Assembly (NCBI GenBank): GCA_021774575.1
Contig: JAJFIX010000007.1
Location: forward strand, 1-64,000
From: Alphaproteobacteria bacterium
GTDB lineage: Bacteria > Pseudomonadota > Alphaproteobacteria > UBA6615
Reading direction: 5' to 3'
DNA length: 64,000 bases
Every line of letters starts with the position of its first letter. Position 1 is the first letter of the stretch. Positions 9,067 to 19,300 of this stretch are shown here, piece by piece. The notes below the pieces were generated by a model. It saw nothing but the letters and a program-made list of their open reading frames with translations. It did not search any database and was not told where the DNA came from. The position numbers and the translations under genes are program-made.

Positions 9067-9783
9067 ATGACCAATCCAATTTATGTTGCCCTCGATACCA
9101 CTGATCTTGAGGTGGCACTTGGTTTGGCAAATGCGGTGCGCGATCATGTCGGTGGGGTAAAACTTGGTCTTGAGTTTTTCAATGCTAACGGACCCGACGG
9201 TGTCGCGAAAATTGCCGAGACCGGCTTGCCGATATTTCTCGACCTTAAACTTCACGATATACCAAACACAGTTGCCGGTGCTGTGCGAGCGGTTGCGCCG
9301 CTGGGAGTGGCCATACTCAACGTACATGCGTCGGGTGGCCCGGCGATGATGCGCGCGGCTCAAGAAGCCGCTCAAGAGGCGGCGGCCAAGGCTGGGACCA
9401 CAGCGCCGCTGCTTATTGCTGTCACTGTGCTCACCAGCTTTGATGAAAATGATCTGCGCTCGGTTGGCCAGCACCGGCCAGCCTCCGAACAAGTGATCCG
9501 ACTGGCCCAATTGACCCAAGTCTGCGGCCTGGGTGGCGTTGTCTGTAGCCCGAAAGAAACAGCGCTACTGCGATACGCATGCAGCCCGGATTTCAAACTT
9601 ATCGTGCCGGGCATTCGGCCCGCCGGAAGCGACACCCAAGATCAAAAACGCGTCGCGACCCCGGTTCAAGCCAAGGCCGATGGGGCTGATATTTTGGTCA
9701 TTGGCCGCGCAATCACGGCAGCCGACGATCCGGCGGCCGCTGCTGCGGCAATAATTGGCGAACTCAACGAGGCGTCGGCGTGA
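9067..9783 (+). CDS. pyrF: orotidine 5'-phosphate decarboxylase
   Basis: Final step of UMP synthesis. 238 residues forming a TIM barrel. The catalytic motif F-L-D-L-K-L-H-D-I-P-N-T-V places Asp59, Lys61 and Asp64 in the DxKxxD signature. The C-terminal phosphate-binding loop reads V-P-G-I-R-P. The stop codon overlaps the GTG of trpF in GTGA. pyrF next to trpF, both ribose-phosphate-binding barrels, is common in alphaproteobacteria. Confidence 0.97.
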   Translation: MTNPIYVALDTTDLEVALGLANAVRDHVGGVKLGLEFFNANGPDGVAKIAETGLPIFLDLKLHDIPNTVAGAVRAVAPLGVAILNVHASGGPAMMRAAQEAAQEAAAKAGTTAPLLIAVTVLTSFDENDLRSVGQHRPASEQVIRLAQLTQVCGLGGVVCSPKETALLRYACSPDFKLIVPGIRPAGSDTQDQKRVATPVQAKADGADILVIGRAITAADDPAAAAAAIIGELNEASA

Positions 9784-10421
9784 CGGCTCAGGCCAAAATA
9801 TGCGGGATCAATAGTAGAGAAGCGATGGACGCCGCCGTGACCGGTGGTGCGGCCTATATTGGGCTGGTGTTTTTCCCCCCAAGCCCGCGATCCGTAACCC
9901 CTGACCAAGCAACGGCGTTGGCCGAAGGGTCGCCCAAGACGATCAAAAATGTCGGTTTATTTGTCGAGCCCGATGATGTCTTGTTGGCGGCGGCGGTTGG
10001 CACGGGCGTCCTCGATATGATCCAATTGCATGGCAACGAGACGCCCGCCCGGGTGCGTGAAATCAAAGAACTTCATGGATTGCCGGTAATGAAGGCCTTT
10101 GGGCTTAAATCGAAGGCTGATTTAGCCAGTCCGGCGGACTATTTTGACGCGGCTGATTTACTTTTATTTGATGGGCTTGGCGATCCGGACAGTCCAAACC
10201 CAGGCGGAAATGCAGCTTTATTCGATTGGCGCCTACTGGCCGATCATTCTTGGCCGCTGCCATGGATGCTGGCAGGAGGTCTCACCCCGGAAAATGTTGG
10301 TCGGGCGATCGCGGCCACCGGGGCACCGATTGTCGACGTCTCATCGGGGGTTGAGGCGCAGCGCGGCGAAAAGGATCCGGCGCTCATTCATTCGTTTCTC
10401 GAGGCTGTTGCTGCCACCTGA
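9780..10421 (+). CDS. trpF: phosphoribosylanthranilate isomerase
   Basis: Converts N-(5-phosphoribosyl)anthranilate to the carboxyphenylamino-deoxyribulose phosphate in tryptophan synthesis. 213 residues from a GTG that overlaps the pyrF stop. The N-terminal K-I-C-G-I motif carries catalytic Cys8, and F-F-P-P-S-P-R-S-V follows. A late D-V-S-S-G-V-E motif matches the phosphate-binding end of the barrel. It is monofunctional, not fused to trpC. No Trp-rich leader peptide was seen upstream. Confidence 0.96.
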   Translation: MTAQAKICGINSREAMDAAVTGGAAYIGLVFFPPSPRSVTPDQATALAEGSPKTIKNVGLFVEPDDVLLAAAVGTGVLDMIQLHGNETPARVREIKELHGLPVMKAFGLKSKADLASPADYFDAADLLLFDGLGDPDSPNPGGNAALFDWRLLADHSWPLPWMLAGGLTPENVGRAIAATGAPIVDVSSGVEAQRGEKDPALIHSFLEAVAAT

Positions 10422-10485
10422 ATTTGCCCGCCAAATGTGGTATAGGGGTATATCGAGCCGCAATGTGCGAGATTAAGGAGTGCCA

Positions 10486-10827
10486 ATGCGTCGGTTCATG
10501 TTTGTCGCGTTTTTATTGCTGCTGCCTGCCGGGCCGAGCTGGGCACAAGGCCGGGAGTCTGTTTCGGCCGGGGTAGAAGCACTGCGCGCCGGCCAAAATC
10601 AAGAAGCGGTTGATCAATTTGGCTTGGCGATCGGCAGTCTCGATCACAGCGATACTGCATTGCCCGACGCCTATCTAGGCCGGTCATGTGCCTATGAAAA
10701 ACTCGGTGAAAATACACTATCATCGGACGATTTCGATAAGTTTTTGAATATCGTGCGACAGGATTTCACCGACCCGATAGAGGCCCTGACCATCGCCATA
10801 CAAGTGCGCTCGGTAATGTGTGGTTAG
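10486..10827 (+). CDS. small secreted TPR-like protein
   Basis: 113 residues from the ATG at 10486, chosen because AAGGAG lies five bases upstream; a GTG two codons earlier is the alternative. Residues 1-20 form a signal peptide ending Ser-Trp-Ala-Gln. The mature part resembles one or two tetratricopeptide units (A-L-R-A-G-Q-N-Q-E-A-V-D-Q-F, then A-Y-L-G-R-S-C-A-Y-E-K-L-G). Two cysteines could form a disulfide. It sits between trpF and trpB, a position often occupied by an unrelated small gene. No specific function is recognised. Confidence 0.75.
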   Translation: MRRFMFVAFLLLLPAGPSWAQGRESVSAGVEALRAGQNQEAVDQFGLAIGSLDHSDTALPDAYLGRSCAYEKLGENTLSSDDFDKFLNIVRQDFTDPIEALTIAIQVRSVMCG

Positions 10828-10870
10828 CACGCTGGCGGTCGGCGGAAAAATGCTCTAGAACCCCATTCCC

Positions 10871-12085
10871 ATGAGCGAACGACTAAACACATATCGGTGC
10901 GGCCCCGACGCGGACGGGCATTTCGGCATTCACGGCGGACGGTTTGTCGCCGAGACCCTGATGCCGCTGGTTCTGGCTGTCGACGCGGCCTATGAGGCGG
11001 CCAAGGCGGACCCTAGCTTTGCTGCTGAGTTAGATGATTTGCTGCAAAATTATGTCGGCCGTCCGAGCCCGCTTTATCACGCCAAGCGCTTAACCGAGCG
11101 TTTCGGTGGCGCCAAAATCTATCTCAAGCGAGATGAGCTTAATCATACAGGCGCCCATAAGATTAATAACTGCCTCGGCCAGATCCTGCTGGCCAGACGC
11201 ATGGGCAAGTCACGCATCATTGCCGAAACCGGGGCGGGTCAGCATGGGGTAGCGACGGCAACGGTTTGCGCGCTCTTCGGGCTGCCCTGCGTCGTTTATA
11301 TGGGTGAGGCCGATATCGAACGGCAAAAGCCGAATGTATTTCGGATGCGGCTTCTCGGGGCGGAAGTGCGCGGGGTATCCAGCGGCACGGCGACCTTAAA
11401 AGACGCCATGAACGACGCCATGCGCGACTGGGTCGCCAATGTCGAAGACACATTTTATATCATTGGTACGGTGGCAGGCCCGCATCCCTATCCGGCTATG
11501 GTTCGCGATTTCCAATCGGTTATTGGAATTGAAACCCGCAACCAAATGATGGAAGCCGAGGGGCGTCTGCCCGATACGCTGGTGGCGTGCATCGGCGGCG
11601 GTTCGAACGCCATGGGATTATTCCATCCGTTTTTAGATGAGGACGGGATTGATATTATCGGCGTTGAGGCGGCTGGACTTGGGGTCGAGACGGGCAAACA
11701 TGCGGCCTCAATTACCGGAGGGAGGCCGGGGGTTTTACACGGTAACCGCACCTATTTGTTGCAAGACGATGACGGCCAAATCATCGATGCTCATTCGATT
11801 TCCGCCGGTCTCGATTATCCGGGTATTGGCCCGGAACATGCGTGGCTACATGATGTCGGCCGGGTCACCTATACAAGTGTAACCGATGCCGAGGCGCTGA
11901 GCGCCTTCCAACTCTGCGCCGAGCTGGAGGGAATAATTCCGGCACTGGAGCCGAGCCACGCTCTGGCCCATGTCGAAAAAATCGCGCCATCCCTACCAAA
12001 AGATCATCTGTTAGTGATGAATATGTGTGGTCGTGGGGACAAAGATATTTTCTCGGTCGCCGACGCCTTGGGCGTGGAGCTTTAA
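10871..12085 (+). CDS. trpB: tryptophan synthase beta subunit
   Basis: 404 residues; condenses indole with serine using pyridoxal phosphate. The cofactor lysine is Lys97 in [10 protein letters not shown]. The [10 protein letters not shown] motif and the phosphate-binding [10 protein letters not shown] loop are intact. The length and N-terminus fit the classic TrpB1 type that partners TrpA, whose gene follows four bases after the stop. Confidence 0.98.
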   Translation: MSERLNTYRCGPDADGHFGIHGGRFVAETLMPLVLAVDAAYEAAKADPSFAAELDDLLQNYVGRPSPLYHAKRLTERFGGAKIYLKRDELNHTGAHKINNCLGQILLARRMGKSRIIAETGAGQHGVATATVCALFGLPCVVYMGEADIERQKPNVFRMRLLGAEVRGVSSGTATLKDAMNDAMRDWVANVEDTFYIIGTVAGPHPYPAMVRDFQSVIGIETRNQMMEAEGRLPDTLVACIGGGSNAMGLFHPFLDEDGIDIIGVEAAGLGVETGKHAASITGGRPGVLHGNRTYLLQDDDGQIIDAHSISAGLDYPGIGPEHAWLHDVGRVTYTSVTDAEALSAFQLCAELEGIIPALEPSHALAHVEKIAPSLPKDHLLVMNMCGRGDKDIFSVADALGVEL

Positions 12086-12089
12086 AGTT

Positions 12090-12929
12090 ATGGCTGGATC
12101 GGGGCGAATAGCAGCGCGGTTTGCCGAATTGCGTCAATCGGGGCGCGGCGGCCTGGTAACTTTTCTAACCGCTGGCGACCCGGACCCGGAGACCAGTTGG
12201 GACTTGCTGGCCGGTCTGGCTAACGCCGGCGCTGATCTCATTGAGCTGGGCATGCCTTTTTCCGATCCGATGGCCGATGGACCGGCGATTCAGGCGTCAT
12301 CGTTGCGGGCGTTGAAAGCCGGGATGAATATGGTCGGGACCCTAGACTTGGTGCGCCGTTTCCGCGCAACCGACCAGACGACGCCGATCGTGCTAATGGG
12401 CTATTATAATCCAATATATTCATACGGCACCGACCGCTTTTTGGCCGACGCATTGGAGGCCGGTGTTGATGGGACAATTGTCGTCGACCTGCCGCCCGAA
12501 GAAGATGCGGAGTTTTGTTTACCGGCCTCTGCCGCTGGGCTCGATTTTATCCGGTTGGCAACACCAACATCCGATGATAAACGCTTGCCGAAAGTACTCA
12601 AGAATAGCTCGGGATTCGTCTATTATGTCTCTGTCGCCGGGATCACCGGCACAAAATCGGCGGGACAGGCGGATATTGCCGGAGCCGTCGGACGGTTAAA
12701 ACGGCACACCGACCTGCCGGTTGCAGTGGGATTTGGAATAAAAACAGCTGCCCAGGTCGGCGAGATAACTAAGGTTGCCGATGCAGCCGTTGTCGGGTCG
12801 GCGCTGATCAATACGGTTGCCGCCAATTTGGACGAGGGCGGCCGAGCAAAAAATGGTCTGGTGCAGGCAGTTTTGGATGACGTGACGGCACTTGCCGCAG
12901 GACTGACTTCTATCGGCGAAGCCGGGTAA
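12090..12929 (+). CDS. trpA: tryptophan synthase alpha subunit
   Basis: 279 residues from the ATG at 12090, four bases after trpB; the frame is open further upstream inside trpB, but that extension is not family-like. It cleaves indole-3-glycerol phosphate and channels indole to TrpB. The signature [16 protein letters not shown] holds the catalytic pair Glu52 and Asp63, matching Glu49 and Asp60 of the enteric enzyme. It precedes accD by ten bases. Confidence 0.97.
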   Translation: MAGSGRIAARFAELRQSGRGGLVTFLTAGDPDPETSWDLLAGLANAGADLIELGMPFSDPMADGPAIQASSLRALKAGMNMVGTLDLVRRFRATDQTTPIVLMGYYNPIYSYGTDRFLADALEAGVDGTIVVDLPPEEDAEFCLPASAAGLDFIRLATPTSDDKRLPKVLKNSSGFVYYVSVAGITGTKSAGQADIAGAVGRLKRHTDLPVAVGFGIKTAAQVGEITKVADAAVVGSALINTVAANLDEGGRAKNGLVQAVLDDVTALAAGLTSIGEAG

Positions 12930-12939
12930 GGAGAGACCG

Positions 12940-13926
12940 ATGAACTGGTTGACCAAAGTTGTGCGGCCAAAGATTAGAGCTCTGGTGGGCAAAAAAGATG
13001 TGCCCGACGATCTTTGGTATAAATGCGCCAAATGCGCCCAGATGCTGTTCCATAAGGAACTCGAAGAAAACCTGCATGTCTGCCATCATTGCGGCCATCA
13101 TTTGCGTCTGAGCGCGGTGCGACGGCTTGATATGCTGTTTGATGACGGTGCCTATAATCGCATTGAGTTGCCAGAGGTCGCGGTCGATCCGCTAAAATTC
13201 AAAGATCGCAAGCGCTATACGGATCGCCTGCGTGACGCGCAGGCAAATGCAGTCAAACAGAATGGCGGCGCCGATGCGGTGATTGTTGCCCACGGTACGA
13301 TCGGTGGTCAGAAATCGGTTATCGCGGCGTTTGATTTCGGTTTCCTCGGCGGTTCCATGGGGCAGGCGGTGGGCGAAGCTCTCATCGCCGCAGCGCAGCT
13401 TGCCATCGTGCAGCGTGCGCCTCTGATCGTTATTCCATCCACCGGTGGTGCGCGCATGCAGGAAGGCATTTTGAGCCTCATGCAATTGCCGCGCACCGTG
13501 TTGGCGGTCGAAGAAGTGCGCGAGGCCGGGCTGCCCTATATCGTCGTGCTGACCGATCCGACCACCGGCGGCGTCACTGCTTCCTTTGCCATGCTCGGCG
13601 ATATTCATATTGCCGAAAAAGGGGCAACGATCGGATTTGCCGGCAAACGGGTTATTAAAGACACGATCCGGACCGAGCTGCCCGAAGGCTTTCAGCGGGC
13701 CGAATATATGCTTGAGCACGGCATGGTCGACATTGTCGTTCACCGCAAAGATTTGCGCGGCACCCTGGGCCGGATTATTGACCTGCTGGTGCGCCGCACC
13801 CCAAGCGCCGAAATCGTGCCGTTGGATGCCGTTGCCAACTTGGGCGCTGAAAATTTCAAAGGCAAGACGCCCACGGTTGGCTCAGCGCTGACACCAGTCA
13901 GCCAAGATCTTGCGGCTGACGATTGA
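12940..13926 (+). CDS. accD: acetyl-CoA carboxylase carboxyltransferase subunit beta
   Basis: 328 residues. The N-terminal zinc ribbon has Cys29, Cys32, Cys48 and Cys51. A crotonase-fold carboxyltransferase domain follows, with G-S-M-G-Q-A-V-G-E and the S-T-G-G-A-R-M-Q-E-G oxyanion-hole region. It forms the malonyl-CoA-producing heterotetramer with AccA, whose gene is elsewhere. The trpA-accD-folC order is conserved widely in proteobacteria. A strong AGGAGAG ribosome site precedes the ATG. Confidence 0.97.
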   Translation: MNWLTKVVRPKIRALVGKKDVPDDLWYKCAKCAQMLFHKELEENLHVCHHCGHHLRLSAVRRLDMLFDDGAYNRIELPEVAVDPLKFKDRKRYTDRLRDAQANAVKQNGGADAVIVAHGTIGGQKSVIAAFDFGFLGGSMGQAVGEALIAAAQLAIVQRAPLIVIPSTGGARMQEGILSLMQLPRTVLAVEEVREAGLPYIVVLTDPTTGGVTASFAMLGDIHIAEKGATIGFAGKRVIKDTIRTELPEGFQRAEYMLEHGMVDIVVHRKDLRGTLGRIIDLLVRRTPSAEIVPLDAVANLGAENFKGKTPTVGSALTPVSQDLAADD

Positions 13927-15217
13927 CGTAAACGACTTGAAGACACGTATTGCCGACACGTTGCAGCGTCTTGAGGCGCTGCATCCAAAATTGATTGATC
14001 TTGAGCTTGGGCGCACCCAAAGGCTGCTGGCCAAGCTTGGTGATCCTCACCAAAAATTGCCGCCGACCATTCATATTGCCGGTACTAATGGCAAAGGGTC
14101 GTTGCTGGCATTTTTGCGTTCAATTCTGAGTGCTAGCGGCAAACGAGTTCACGCCTATAGTTCACCGCACTTGATCCGGTTTAACGAGCGGATTGAGCTG
14201 GCGGGCAGGCCGATATCCGATGAGGACTTGGCCGACTTGCTCGACGAAATTGAAATCGTCAACCAAGGCGACCCGATCACAATTTTCGAGACGATCACCT
14301 GTGCCGCTTTTCTAGCTTTTTCGCGGGTTGCGGCTGACTGGCTGATATTGGAAACGGGATTGGGTGGACGTTTTGATGCAACGAACGTAATTGAAGCACC
14401 GGCACTCACGGCGATTACGCCGATTTCACTGGATCACCAAAATTTTCTGGGCGAAACATTGGCCGAAATAGCCAAAGAAAAAGCCGGTATTTTAAAGACC
14501 GGTGTCCCAGCGGTGATCGGCCGCCAAGACAGTGCTGCGCTCGCTGAAATTAAGGCGCGGGGGACCGAAATTGGAGCCCCCGTTAAACTATGTGGGCGTG
14601 ATTGGCGCGTCGAAACTATCGGTAATACGCCCCGATATCGAAGCGCAAAACTTGATATATCTCTGTCGAATTTGGGCCTATACGGTCGTCATCAAGTCGA
14701 CAATGCGGCCTTGGCCATCGCCACTGGCGAAGAAGTGCTGGCCCTGGATATAGAGGCAACCGAGCGCGGCCTGGCGGCGGCCCATTGGCCGGGTCGGTTG
14801 CAGCGCCTCGGACAGGGTGAGCTAACTTCATTGGTTCCTACTGATTGGCAGGTCTGGGTCGACGGTGGTCACAACCCTGCAGCTGGTGCAGCCCTTGCCG
14901 ATGTTGCTCGCAACTGGGGCCTGGACGGAAAACCGCTCAATTTAATTTGCGGCATGCTGAGCAGCAAAGATGTTGCCGGCTTCCTTGGACCTCTCGCCCC
15001 AATGATAAATGTTTTGCAGGCGGTTCCGGTGCCCGATGAGGAGGCCGGACTCTCAACAGGGGAAATCGCAACAATTGCCGCTGACCTAGGCATAAAAAAC
15101 CGTTGTGCGCCGTCGGTCGCTTCCGCCATGAAAAATTTAGCAAATAATGACCGGCGTCCGGCCCGAGTTTTGATCTGCGGATCGCTCTATCTCGCGGGCG
15201 CCGTTCTTGCTGCCTGA
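13910..15217 (+). CDS. folC: bifunctional folylpolyglutamate/dihydrofolate synthase
   Basis: 435 residues of the Mur-ligase family; adds glutamate to folates and may make dihydrofolate from dihydropteroate. The ATP-binding loop is G-T-N-G-K-G-S. The E-T-G-L-G-G-R-F-D-A-T-N motif and the later V-D-G-G-H-N-P loop are present. There is no ATG near the N-terminus: the frame opens with TTG at 13910, overlapping accD by 17 bases, and another TTG at 13937 is a possible start. The overlap implies coupled translation. Confidence 0.92.
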   Translation: MRLTIDVNDLKTRIADTLQRLEALHPKLIDLELGRTQRLLAKLGDPHQKLPPTIHIAGTNGKGSLLAFLRSILSASGKRVHAYSSPHLIRFNERIELAGRPISDEDLADLLDEIEIVNQGDPITIFETITCAAFLAFSRVAADWLILETGLGGRFDATNVIEAPALTAITPISLDHQNFLGETLAEIAKEKAGILKTGVPAVIGRQDSAALAEIKARGTEIGAPVKLCGRDWRVETIGNTPRYRSAKLDISLSNLGLYGRHQVDNAALAIATGEEVLALDIEATERGLAAAHWPGRLQRLGQGELTSLVPTDWQVWVDGGHNPAAGAALADVARNWGLDGKPLNLICGMLSSKDVAGFLGPLAPMINVLQAVPVPDEEAGLSTGEIATIAADLGIKNRCAPSVASAMKNLANNDRRPARVLICGSLYLAGAVLAA

Positions 15218-15231
15218 GATTTAGCTATTGG

Positions 15232-15759
15232 CTAATTATAGTTGGCGGTAACCGAGAACAACCCACCATATTCTGCTGCCGCTTGCCGGGCTTCAATATC
15301 TATTGAAGCATAGACATCGAAAATCGATCCACTCTCACCGATCGTCATTTGGCCGACGGCAACAAAGTCATGCGCGGTCATGGTGGCGTCGCCGGAACTG
15401 GTCAAGATCAGCGGGTCGGGAGCGACCGATACCGTAAAGGTTCGACCGACCTCACCGATAACCAAAAACTGAGCGCCATGGCCACCACCAAGATACTGTG
15501 CATCGCCCGTTATCATGAGGGTCTCGGCCCCCGACATGGTTATTGTGCTGAATGTTGTTCCAGGGGCCAGTCCGCCAAAATCCATATCTTGAATTTTTGT
15601 TATGGAGATTTTCTGGCTAACGGTAACTCGCGCGGTGCCATTGCCAACAGCCTGGGCAATGACCGTCTGGGCAATGCTGAGTGCACCAGCAAACAAGGCA
15701 GCTAACAGCATAAGCCAAACGGGTCGGTAAGAAAAATTAAGTACTGATATGGCCTGCAT
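15232..15759 (-). CDS. DUF4402-type secreted protein
   Basis: 175 residues. An N-terminal hydrophobic segment at about 14-36 acts as a signal peptide with cleavage near Val-Ile-Ala-Gln. The mature part starts with a pattern typical of DUF4402: alternating Thr/Val, I-S-I-T-K-I-Q-D-M-D-F-G-G-L-A-P-G, then beta-rich sequence and a terminal V-T-A-N-Y-N. DUF4402 proteins are beta-sandwich, surface- or pilus-associated proteins of uncertain role. It is a single gene, convergent with folC, with no fimbrial usher or chaperone near. The family assignment is by pattern. Confidence 0.7.
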   Translation of the reverse strand: MQAISVLNFSYRPVWLMLLAALFAGALSIAQTVIAQAVGNGTARVTVSQKISITKIQDMDFGGLAPGTTFSTITMSGAETLMITGDAQYLGGGHGAQFLVIGEVGRTFTVSVAPDPLILTSSGDATMTAHDFVAVGQMTIGESGSIFDVYASIDIEARQAAAEYGGLFSVTANYN

Positions 15760-15851
15760 TACGTCTTCCGAAAGTACTTAGCTCGTTTTTTACAGTCTGT
15801 GTCCGGGCTATCTTCCTGTGGATTTTCGCATATCAGCTAGTTTATTGCCAT

Positions 15852-15882
15852 AAAAAAACTGCCGGCAACTTTTTTCCGGCAG
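15852..15882 (-). terminator. terminator downstream of trxA
   Basis: CCGGCAG/CTGCCGG arms (15876-15882 and 15859-15865) form a seven-base-pair stem with a ten-base loop. On the - strand the stem is followed by seven T residues (15858-15852). It lies about 40 bases past the trxA stop. Confidence 0.8.
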
Positions 15883-15920
15883 CTTTTACGAAATTTAGTC
15901 AAAACATCTGCAATCGAAAT

Positions 15921-16241
15921 TTAGAGATTGGATTCGACCCAATCATAAATCTGGCTTTTGGGCAGGCTGCCGACTTTCATTGAGGCAACCTGGCCATCCT
16001 TGAACAGCATCATCGTCGGAATGCCCCGGACGCCATATTTGGACGGTGTCATCGGGTTATCGTCGATATTGATTTTGGCCACGGTCAGAGTACCGGTTTT
16101 ATCCTCGGAAAGCTCTTCAAGAGTCGGGCCGATTTGCTTACACGGACCGCACCATTCGGCCCAGAAATCGACCAAAACAGGCCCTTCTGCTTGTAAAACA
16201 TCGGCCTCGAAGGAGTCGTCTGAAATTTTGATGCTAGGCAT
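15921..16241 (-). CDS. trxA: thioredoxin
   Basis: 106 residues, standard length. The active site W-C-G-P-C-K has Cys31 and Cys34, and the cis-proline is in R-G-I-P-T-M. It is the general cytoplasmic disulfide reductant, recharged by thioredoxin reductase. It lies downstream of addA on the same strand, with its own 126-bp upstream gap and a strong terminator after it, so it may be transcribed separately. The addB-addA-trxA order is common in alphaproteobacteria. Confidence 0.97.
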   Translation of the reverse strand: MPSIKISDDSFEADVLQAEGPVLVDFWAEWCGPCKQIGPTLEELSEDKTGTLTVAKINIDDNPMTPSKYGVRGIPTMMLFKDGQVASMKVGSLPKSQIYDWVESNL

Positions 16242-16366
16242 ACGCCAATCCTTGATCCGGTTGAAAACGGTTCGGCAGTAAAACTTTCTACTGCCGGAAA
16301 CAAAAATGTAGGTAGCCGCCGGAGGCGCGTCAAGGCCCTCGGGGAAATTTGACTATATAGTGAATT

Positions 16367-19300
16367 CTACGCGGTTATAGAGAAGCCCACCTTATCCAGA
16401 GCTGCCGAATCGAGAGACGTCCAATAAGGGCCAACGGTCCAAAGGAGGGCACAGTCGATCTGTTTACCTGGATAGATATCGGCCAATAGAGTCCGATAAG
16501 CGGCCATTTGTTCGAGATAAATAGGCGGTACATCGGATGGGTCAATGGGCGGTGGCCTGTTGGTCTTAAAATCGACCACCAAGACCCGCTTTTCTTCGAC
16601 GAGAAGGCGGTCGATCCGGCCGGACACAACCAGCGACCGTCGCTTCTTTCCACTGACGGCCTCGCCAGTGACTTCGACGAGACCGGTAACGGGCAACTCG
16701 GCATGGGAACCCGGACCAAATAGAGCGCCATAGACCGGATGATCCAGAATAGCCAGGACCTCGCTTACCAGCTCGGTGCGTCCGTTTTGGTCGAGCCCAA
16801 GGGCCGTCGTGACGAGAAAAGATTTTGCCGCGGCCAAGCGATCTGGCCTGGCAATATTTGGTAGATGCTGCAGCAATGCGTGGATCAACCGACCGCGCCG
16901 GAAACCAGCCTCAACGTCATACCCGCCGTCCTTTGATTTACCAAGTGGTGATAGGGGGGCGGGGGCCTCGATAGCGGGGCGCGAAGGCGCAAGGGGGCGC
17001 CGCGGTGTTGGTTCAGGTGGGGGCGGCCCCTTGGCCCAGCCCGGTAGGGCCCCGCCTATCGCCAGCGTCTCTCCCTGTTCCTTAATGGTCGGTGGGTCAA
17101 TTTGGTCTTTGGCAATGCGCTTGACCATTGGATCAATCTCAATTGGGCTGTCGGCAAGTACCGGGTCGACGGTTTCATGAACGAAATTTTCCAGGCCCAA
17201 GGAAATCAATTCGTACCAGCAGTCCTGGGGCGGCTGGTTGGTGCCGCGCCACCCGCAAATATAGAGCCGATCCTCGGCCCGGGTCATGGCGACATAGAGC
17301 AGCCGGTTTTGTTCGCGCATGATGTCGGCCCGTGCGACCTCGGCAGCAAGGGTGCAGACCGGATCCCGGTCTTCGGCCCGAGGCGCCCACAATAATACGT
17401 CCTTGTCTGGCGAGCGGAATAGTTGATCGCGAGCGCGCGGGATTTGGCAGGTATCGGGCAGGATAACAATTGGTGCCTGCAGGCCTTTGGCACCATGAAC
17501 GGTCATTATCCTGACCATGCTCGTTGCACGATCGAGGTCGCGCTTTATTTCGGCGCCACCCGCATCCAGCCAGTGCAGAAACCCCTGTAGGGATGGTGTG
17601 TTGGTTCGTTCATATTCGAGTGCAAGGGAGAGAAACTCATCAATTGCATCGAGCACTTCCGCCCCCAATCGGGCAATAATTTTTGCCCGTCCACCGCGCG
17701 CAAGTAGCGTTGCATAAAACTCGTAGGGTCGGCTAAAATCAACCTTGGCGAGTAACTCCGTGAGGTAAGCATGGGCGCCGGCATAGGGGGCGCCCGATTT
17801 GGCGTGAAGGCCCAACGCTTGCCATAGCCCCGCTTTTCTATCGTGGGCGACGGTGAATAAATCCTCCTCGTCAAAGCCGACCAATGGCCCCTTCAAGACT
17901 GTGGCGAGGGTAAGGTCATCTTCCGGCAGTAAGACGAATTGGCCGAGTGCCATCAAATCTTCGACGGCTAGTTGCTCGGTCAATACCATGCGGTCAACGC
18001 CGCTTACCGGGACATCGAGCTCCTTTAAAGCTCGTACGGTTTCGGTCACCAATGCATCGCGCCGCCGCACCAAAATCATGATGTCGCCGGGCTCAATTGG
18101 GCGGCCCTTCGATTCGAGAATTTCTCCAGAGCTCAGCCACGCCTTGATACGGATGGCTAGCAGCCGCGCAAGGCGAGATTTCGGGCTGTCGGCTTCAACG
18201 CTCTCGACCGGCGGTTTCCAGCTCGCTTCCACATCGCGACTCTGGGGCTCAACTAGATTCCACAGCTCGGTCATGCCGCCAGCGCCGGCCCGAAAGGCGT
18301 GATGCTGCAAATCTATTCCAGGTTCGGTAACGCCGTCCCGCGCCGAAGCTTTGCTGAATACGGCGTCGACCGCATGCAGCACCGGTTCGGTCGAACGAAA
18401 AGAAACATCAAGCTCGACATCGGCAAACGGTCGCTCTGCGCCGTTTGCCAAGCTCATAAAATGAGCTTTGTTTTCGCCAAATAGGCGCGGTTCGGCATCT
18501 TGAAAACTGAAAATCGATTGCTTGATATCGCCGACAGCAAACATGGTGCGAGGCACGGGGCGTACGTCGTCACCGGCTCCAAGGCCAGAATAGAATTCGT
18601 CGGCAAGGGCGCGCACCAATTGCCATTGGACCGCGCTGGTATCTTGTGCCTCATCGATCAAAATATGATCGATCCCTCCATCGAGCTTATAGAGTACCCA
18701 GGCAGCGGCCCCCGAACGTGATAACAAATGGTTGGTGTCGAGTATTAGGTCATCGTAATCCTTTAAGGCGAGTGCCTCCTTTCGCGCATGATAGGCATCA
18801 AGTATAGCCGCGCCGAGTGTCAACAAAGCGGCCGTTGACCGGCCTATCCCCAGCGCTTTGATTTGCCCAACTGTCGCATAGAGTCGCGCCTGTTCGGCCG
18901 CCATGATGTCCGGCAACGCGGCCATTTTCTCCGTCATTTTTTTTGTATGAAGTTTGCTCGGCGCAAGAGGTGTGCTCTTTTTGGTTAAGAAAACGCCGGT
19001 ATAGTCGTTGAACGTGGCGCAGCGGTCGGTCGGGGATTGCTCCAACCAGCGGCTAATCAAAAGGGCCTTCGGCTGATCTGTTTTTTCGCTGCCTTGGGAA
19101 AGCACTGCGCCGACCCGCAACAGGCCTTCCCGGTCAAAGGCATCATCGGCGCAGGCCGCAGCGATCAAATTATCTTGGGTATCGTCGGGCTCAACACCGA
19201 GCGCATGGTAGGTGTGGTTAATGAGCCCGGTCAGCCCGTTATGGCGCGCCAGCAAGCTGCCCAGCAACGCCCGCTCATTGCGCAGACTAGAGAGTAAGGC

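Noticed and set aside
15218-15240. terminator between folC and the DUF4402 gene
   Set aside because: A five-base-pair TTAGC/GCTAA hairpin exists but is too weak and lacks a T-run.
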